From Orobanche coerulescens (Eukaryota; Streptophyta; Magnoliopsida; Lamiales; Orobanchaceae): a stretch of DNA of 64,000 nucleotides. Position 1 is the stretch's first letter. The number at the start of each line of letters is the position of its first letter. Positions 57,904-64,000 of this stretch are shown here, in pieces. The notes beneath the pieces are model-generated. The model saw only the letters and a list, made by a program, of their open reading frames with translations. It ran no database searches and was not told the DNA's origin. A program made the position numbers and the translations under genes. The stretch is taken from contig CM065809.1 of NCBI GenBank assembly GCA_033398695.1, positions 178,860,501 to 178,924,500 of the forward strand. Reading direction: 5' to 3'.

Positions 57904-60206
57904 TTCTACCCTCCTTAAAAGAAGTTTCGTCCCGAAACTTAAAACAAGTAGGGAGAAGAAATATTCCGCCAGGAAAACTCAACGAGACACACAAGAATGC
58001 GTAACTAACGCCCAACGGCAAAATGTCACAAACAACGCAAAGGAATATACGGCGTGAAAACACGCTCCACGGCGACCAATACAACGTCGCCGTTAGGGAT
58101 ATAATAAAACCAACAAGTGACAAGCGTCATCAAACGGATAATATAGCCAAGTCAATTATCCGACAATCACAAAACACAACGAACGAAAACCAATATGATT
58201 GACCAACCCAACGGTACATCAATCAAAACGCGAGTCAACCGCTGAACAAACACGGAATCCCACCGCCTAAGGGCTGGAAGATCGAAAACGAAACTAATTT
58301 CCCGAACTGAAGGGAATTACGAAGGAGCCTGAATGTTCACCAATCACGGAACGAGGTCAATAAAAATCGAACAATCAAACGATCAAACCACAACGATCGA
58401 GACAACAAAAATCGGAGAATCATGTCCGAAACACGAAGGATAATAAAATTCAAACAACAACTCCCAGGATGATCTGGTGAGAACTACAATACATTCATTC
58501 CCATAAGATCCACAAGAAAGGGAATAGCAATTAAAAGTCACAACGACAAACGAGTTATTCCGAAACAATACCACACTCGTTCGATAAACAAAAACAAGGG
58601 GCAGGACAAGCTCAGAAATGTCAACGAACATAATGAGTCGACAGAGTCGGAAACACAAGAGTTCCAAATCCGATCCACTTCGAATAAAAGAACTAGTAGA
58701 ACCAGATGATGTCACTCCCAAACAAGGTTCACAAGAATCGGCGAACAGAAAAAAGTAACATCGATAACCAGATCGACCCACAACAAGATCACAGCTCGTT
58801 CGGACGATGAAATCGAAATACAGAACAAGTTCATAAAGTGCCAACGAACATGAGCGAATCGATAGACTGGAGAAAGAGAAAATACAGAAGTCAAAATAGT
58901 ACGGGTATTACCTCCGACCTCGTCCACGAAATTAACAAAAACGGGAGCAAGGTAACAAGACATTAAACAATCGACGCATAACGGAACCATCACCGATGCA
59001 CACGGTCATACCAAACCAAGCTCTAACAGCTCGCACATGCGCGACAACGCAGGAATCACTACGAGGCGATAATATTCAACACCAACATCCCGCCTCTCAC
59101 AGGGGGCTAACACAACAAATGTGTGGAAAGCGACTCAACACTCACACCGCCAATTCGGTCATACTCAGGAAAAAGTATCAAAAGGACAACGCGAACATCA
59201 CACATACATACCCAGCCCTCAAACGGGAATGGATAGGTTTTAAAAACGAAAACCTCATTTTGAAAATAATTTAGAAGAACACCGGTTGATCTTGAGTATC
59301 ACCTTTGAAAAAGTACAAACGTGAAACATCGTTATCGAGACATTGGAGAGCCATTTCGCATTTGATAAAAAAAATGAGGACACTTTCTCTTAGTGAAAAC
59401 TTTCAGAATATTCGACCCTCGGGTCTAAATAAAAGTGTTTCTAAAACATTGAAAATATCTCAAAGCATTTTGGTCCTCGAAGTAGAAAATTTTTGAAATA
59501 TATTGTGGCACCTTGGATGTACCACAAGAAAATAACTCATTTGAAAAGTATGTCTCGAAATTTATTTTTCTAAGATACTCAAGGTTTTCAAAAATCCAGT
59601 AGGCCAGAATGCCCAAAACTCACACATATCGACATTCACTAAAACAACTCCTAGCACACGCATCAAAAGGTTTAAAATCAAGACAATACATGTCTTTAAA
59701 CGGAAATAAACGATAAAATACCACATTCAGAACAAAACCACTGATAAAATACCCTCCCGCTCTGGCTAGTGAACAAGTCGAACGCGTATAAGCACAAAGC
59801 TTCCACAATAGAACTTGTAAAACGTGCAAATCGATTCGAAAATCATCAACAACGGACAAAAACAACAATAAAAAGACATCACAAGCGACGACACTCCTCG
59901 TATAAATCAAATACGAGAGTCGACTAAATACATATCGTGAAATCAAAATTCACATAGAGATTCCACCACTTAACAAATAATCATAAAAATAGCTCGTGTC
60001 ACACGAGGCACAACACAAAGAAGGGAGACTTACTTCCACAGGTCGCACGAAGATGATGATCGCCCCACGATACTAATCACGACCAACAAACTCAAACGAC
60101 GCGTCGCGACACGACTCAGTCAGACTAAATCCGACGAGACAAAACTCAATAGACACCACTGACCCGACAGCCTAGGTTTCCTCAACCTAAGCTCCGATAC
60201 CATTTA
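57904..60206 (-). other. Non-coding internal region of element C
   Basis: Primer site TGGTATCGGAGC (60191-60202, minus), palindrome at 60091-60110 (92 nt away), polypurine tract AAGGAGGGTAGAA and hairpin AAGTTTCGGGACGAAACTTC at 57904-57945. Frames such as 58383-58844 (minus, 153 codons) show no domain I recognise; they lie in sequence homologous to the non-coding B interior. Confidence 0.8.
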
Positions 60207-63200
60207 TGTAACACCCCCAATCCGCTCAGGGATATTACACGCCGTAGAACCTTTCCTCAAGGATCTACCAGGCTGGTAACGACATATAACAACTCAATCA
60301 TGCCTTTCAGGCTAAAATGACTCAGTAGACCGATTTGGTCTTTCCACAAATACATACAACTCAAATACAACTCATGCCACGCGAAAGACAAAATACAACC
60401 AAACCGTACAACGGGAACAATATAACGGTAAAATAGAGTACAACCGAACGATAAACAAAGTACGGTTCCTCATGTGATTAGTATCGATCATCTTTCATCA
60501 TCCTTCGTGCCGACCACCGTGTTATGCTCCAAAACACGAATGCAAAACAGACATCCACCCCAGAATACTCGGGGTTAGCAAACTCCTTTGTTTTGCTAGT
60601 GCAAGAACAAAGTGCAAATACGAGCCATACAATTCACATTCCACGAATAACAATAACCGAGGATCCTCAAAGATCCAAACGAAACGAAAAGTACTTCCCG
60701 AGGCAAGGGTTTGAGAAAACATTTCAAAATCGAAATATCATAAATCAATGGAAGTAATTTATAAAACGGTTTAGAATGCCATCGAGAGTTTTAATAGAAA
60801 ACAATTTAGGATTATCAAATCCTACTTTTCAAAATCCAAAAGGCAAAAAGGGGTCACCGCCCCAAAGGTTTACTTTCTGAAAAATGACATTAACCAAACC
60901 GTTGGGATTTTAGCCCCAAATCCGTAAAACGACTTTTACAAAACCATTGGGATTTTAGCCCCAAATCTTAGCAACTCACAGTACACAATAACGACAACAA
61001 GGCTCGTCTTCCAACATCAAAATCCACAAATAAAGGATTTAGAACAAACAACAAAATACTCTATAGCCATCCTAGCCAAATAGGCCATACGAACAACTTA
61101 CCTCTTACACACTTAGTCAATGCATGCAATCATGAAAACCGTTCGAAAGCACTCATTTCCGGAAATGCCAATATCAAAACCACATTTGTAAAATGCACCA
61201 CAATTAACCGTCGATCCACATCTCTGTGGACCCCTACCGAGACCCCGTCGGATGTAACCCGTAGTGGTTAAAAGCAAGCTCGTCGATCCACGTCTCTGTG
61301 GACCCCTACCGAGACCCCGTCGGATCTAACCCGTAGTGAGCATACACACACACACACGTTACTCATGCAATACTAATATGCTAAGAATGTAAGTTCATTA
61401 AGAATACTCACTAGAGATGGCCATTAACTCGACACCATTATCAAACTCTTCAAAACACAATAACAGGATTAAATACGGAATACACGATTCCATAACTTTA
61501 AACAATAGGAGTATCATCATCAAATCCTTCAACGTTCAAAATAATCAAATCATAATAAATTCCCAAAACACAACGTTCACAAAACACACACGCGTTTTGA
61601 AAGAGAGCCTTTAACGAGGCCAAACCGAAATCTTTTGAAACTTCATTTCAATTAACCAAACAAACGCATCAAGACGACCACCGATCATCATATCCATAAA
61701 GCGAGAAAAGTATGGGCAAGGTACTTGCCTCGAATAAGAACAACGCGGAGAATCGGCCAAGTAGGTTGGCGGCCCGACTACGAACCCGCCGACTCCACCG
61801 AACGCCAACTCACGTTCACAAACTACGCAGGACAAATTATAACAATGACATGAATTACATCACTCGACTCAAATCCGTTGATTTCAATGAACTAAGGACG
61901 AAATTTCACGGATTTCCCCAAAGCGGCCAAGAACACGATTCGTTCCGTCAAACCACGAAAGCGAATTCCAAGTTGAAATATGGATATACAATCCATAGAA
62001 TATGTTTAACAACATCATTTAACCATAATCGATCCATCGAAAATGGATGAAAAAGCGAGATCGGGACAAATCCCCCGAAGTCAATTCGAAGGAAATCAAG
62101 AAATATACTTGATTCGACGAAGAACAATGGATTAAATGATGTTAAACACAAGAATACTACCAAGATTAATCATACCCATCATGAATTAATCAACAACACG
62201 GAACGAATCGGACGAAAATGCAAAAATCCCCAAATTCACGAAATTAGGGTTCTAAGGAAGATTACCTTGATTATTTGGATCAAAGGTTGATAACGGACGA
62301 TCTATTGATGTTATGAACTCAAGGACTTCATGGATTTGTTGTTAAACAACATGGCTTCGTCACCCATGAATCCCCACTCGCGGACGGAGAAGGAAGGAAG
62401 TGAAAAACGAAGTGAAATGTGACTGCTCACCACATTTATCTTGGGCCAGGACTAGCGTGCGCTAGCCTTCCCGGACTAGCGTGCGCTATCGGCCAGATCG
62501 GCCGAGTACCCTCGGCCGGGGCCCACACGACCGGCATCACCGACCAACCACTGACCAAACACTGTCGACCCGACTCCGCTAGTGTGCGCTACGGCCGGAA
62601 GCTTTGCACGCGCTAGCCGACCTGTCGATAGCCACTCGACTAACAAACTTACCCGGAGTAACGTCGCTAGTCGGCCGGCGTCGCTACCCTGCCGGTTAGC
62701 GTGCGCTCGACCGGCAATGGCCTTGGCTGCCGATCTGATCGAGTCGAGAACCTCGAAACCCCACTGCCCGGGCGATAGCGTCGCTAAGCCACCGGCGGCG
62801 TCGCTACACTGCCGGTTAGCGCGCGCAGCCTTCCGGCCGTGGCGTGCGCTTACGCGATTCTGCCGCACCGTCCGGCCGGTGCCCATAATCGTCGGCGATC
62901 CATAGCCGTCGAGCTCGGCGACCGATTAAGCGCGCGGGCGAACACGGCGAAAAGTTCGCGGACAACATCAACGGCCGAAATGAAAACATAATATCATAAT
63001 TAGTCATACGCGACCAAGAAGCGGGTCGAGACAACCATTACAGATACGGATACGTAACTTTCAAGAAATTACAAAATGGCCCAAAGCGGAAATCACGATA
63101 CGTGATCGAATAACCAAACCGAAGTTCACAACACGTCTAACAAAGTTAAACGGACTTACGGGAAACTCGAAACAACGATTTGAGCGAGATTCGCAAGAAT

Positions 63201-63388
63201 CGAACTCAAGCGCGGAAAAGTCGCTAAAAGCACGGAACTCAACAAAAGCGACACGAAGCGAACTCGGATGTCAAAAAGTGTAGAATTAATCATTCTCAGA
63301 ATGACGAAACGGTCATGAGCGAGTCGTCAAAACGGACTCCGACCGAAAAAAAGAAATTTACCGAAAATCGAAAATTGCGGATATTACA
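60207..63388 (-). repeat. 5' LTR of element C
   Basis: As the 3' LTR, but the TATA region reads AGATAAATG instead of AGTATAAATG. TAGCGTGCGCTA at 62453 and 62477. The GC-rich block (62450-62940) differs from its partner by many 1-4 bp indels. Twin hairpin at 60558-60596. Confidence 0.9.
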
Positions 63389-63393
63389 CCTGA

Positions 63394-64000
63394 GGGGCGT
63401 GGTCTATCAGTTGTATGTTATGTTATTTCCTTACCTTGTTATTACGAACTTCGGAAATTAAGTTCCTTTATTCGAAGTGGATCGGATTTGGAACTTCTGT
63501 GTTTTCGACTCTGTCGACTCGTTTATGTTCGTTAACATTTTTTGAGCTTGCCATGTCCCTTGCTTTTGTTGATCGAACGAGTGTGGTATTGTTTCGGAAT
63601 AACTCGTTTGTCGTCGTGACTTTTCAATTGCTATTCCCTTTCATGTAGGCCTTATGTGAATGCACATCTCGTTGTTTTCAACGGATCGTATATTGTCTTG
63701 AGTCGAGATGTGAACCTTTGAGTTGTTGTTTGAATTTTATTGTTCTTCGTGATCCGAACATGATTGTTCGCTTTTGTTGTCTCGATCGTTGTGGTTCAAT
63801 CATTGATTGTTCAGTTTTTGTTGACCCCGTTTCGTGATTGTAGAGCATTCAGACTCCTTCCAAATTTTCTTAAGTTCGGGAAATTAGTATCGTTTTCGAT
63901 CTTCCAACCCTTGGGCGGTGGAATTCCGTATTTGTTCAGCGATTGGCTCGCGTGTTGATTGATGTACCGTTAGGTTGGTCAATCGTGTTGATTTTCGTTC
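63394..64000 (+). other. Second internal region of element B, right part
   Basis: Continues the homology to 49350-49960 after element C; it is cut by the window edge. No gene. Confidence 0.85.

Larger units (their letters stand above)
54750..63388 (-). mobile_element. Ty3/gypsy-type non-autonomous element C, complete, TSD CCTGA
   Basis: On the minus strand: 5' LTR 63388-60207 (3182 bp), internal 60206-57904 (2303 bp), 3' LTR 57903-54750 (3154 bp). Flanks are CCTGA at 54745-54749 and 63389-63393. The host site in B1 reads GTCCCTAAGGGG without insertion. Primer site, palindrome, hairpin and polypurine tract are present; gag-pol is not. It is nested in element B in reverse orientation, so it is younger than B. 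Confidence 0.92.
44820..64000 (+). mobile_element. Ty3/gypsy-type non-autonomous element B, tandem LTR-internal-LTR-internal
   Basis: LTR1 44820-47724, internal 47725-50228, LTR2 50229-53120, then a second internal (53121-54749 and 63394-64000) running off the window. Element C is nested in the second internal. The internal region is 2.5 kb without gag-pol. The shared central LTR indicates LTR recombination between two copies (tandem formation). Confidence 0.85.

Noticed and set aside
58383..58844. 153-codon minus frame in element C
   Set aside because: It lies in sequence homologous to the non-coding interior of B and A, is hydrophobic and compositionally odd, and is not kept in the B copies.

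Overview
This window is plant nuclear DNA, probably from an angiosperm with a repeat-rich genome. The evidence is intron-bearing gene fragments, tRNA-Met-type primer sites in Ty3/gypsy-like elements, CACTA transposons with 3-bp target duplications, copia-type LTRs and long AT-rich intergenic stretches. No prokaryotic, viral or organellar gene set is visible. Everything here was read by eye. Family names rest on motifs I recognise, not on a database search.

Only one intact gene is convincing: a single-exon J-domain-like protein of 592 aa on the minus strand (11672-13450). Its HPD motif reads NPQ, and it carries a C-terminal zinc-ribbon-like domain. Almost all of the rest is transposable elements, often nested.

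Left part (1-16.4 kb). A copia-type, apparently non-coding LTR retrotransposon on the minus strand runs off the left edge (1-6154). It is followed by a broken LINE endonuclease fragment, a 1.2-kb long-TIR element (8331-9527), two GAGTCGAGCTCG-rich repeats, the J-protein gene, a 104-bp alternating purine-pyrimidine tract and an 0.8-kb TIR element filled with GGGTAAC words.

Middle (16.4-36.9 kb). A degenerate ~26-bp minisatellite has been split by a CACTA element (16522-20956) and an hAT-like element (21916-22439), and it also holds a 5S-rRNA-derived segment. The CACTA element carries a copia gag fragment and two glutathione-peroxidase exons. Next comes a second, complete copy of the copia-type element (23716-34733, TSD AAAAT). 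Nested in it is a 4.9-kb CACTA element (27311-32259, TSD TTT) that captured intron-containing exons of an SPB1/FtsJ-type rRNA methyltransferase gene. The left copy of the LTR element lacks this insertion and so gives the empty site. A third, partial CACTA end follows at 35040.

Right part (36.9-64 kb). These are Ty3/gypsy-type elements with very long LTRs (about 2.9-3.2 kb) and short internal regions (2.0-2.5 kb) without pol. Family A (36893-44116) is truncated at both ends and hosts a solo LTR. Family B (44820-64000+) is an LTR-internal-LTR-internal tandem that continues past the window. Family C (54750-63388, minus strand, TSD CCTGA) is complete and nested in the second B internal region. 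All three share a primer site, a palindrome about 92 nt downstream of it, a hairpin beside the polypurine tract and a twin hairpin in the LTR. They differ in the inverted-repeat array upstream of the TATA box: TTACG-NN-CGTAA in A and B, TAGCG-NN-CGCTA in C. These shared cis-elements without coding capacity, together with the gene-capturing CACTA elements, are the most interesting biology here.
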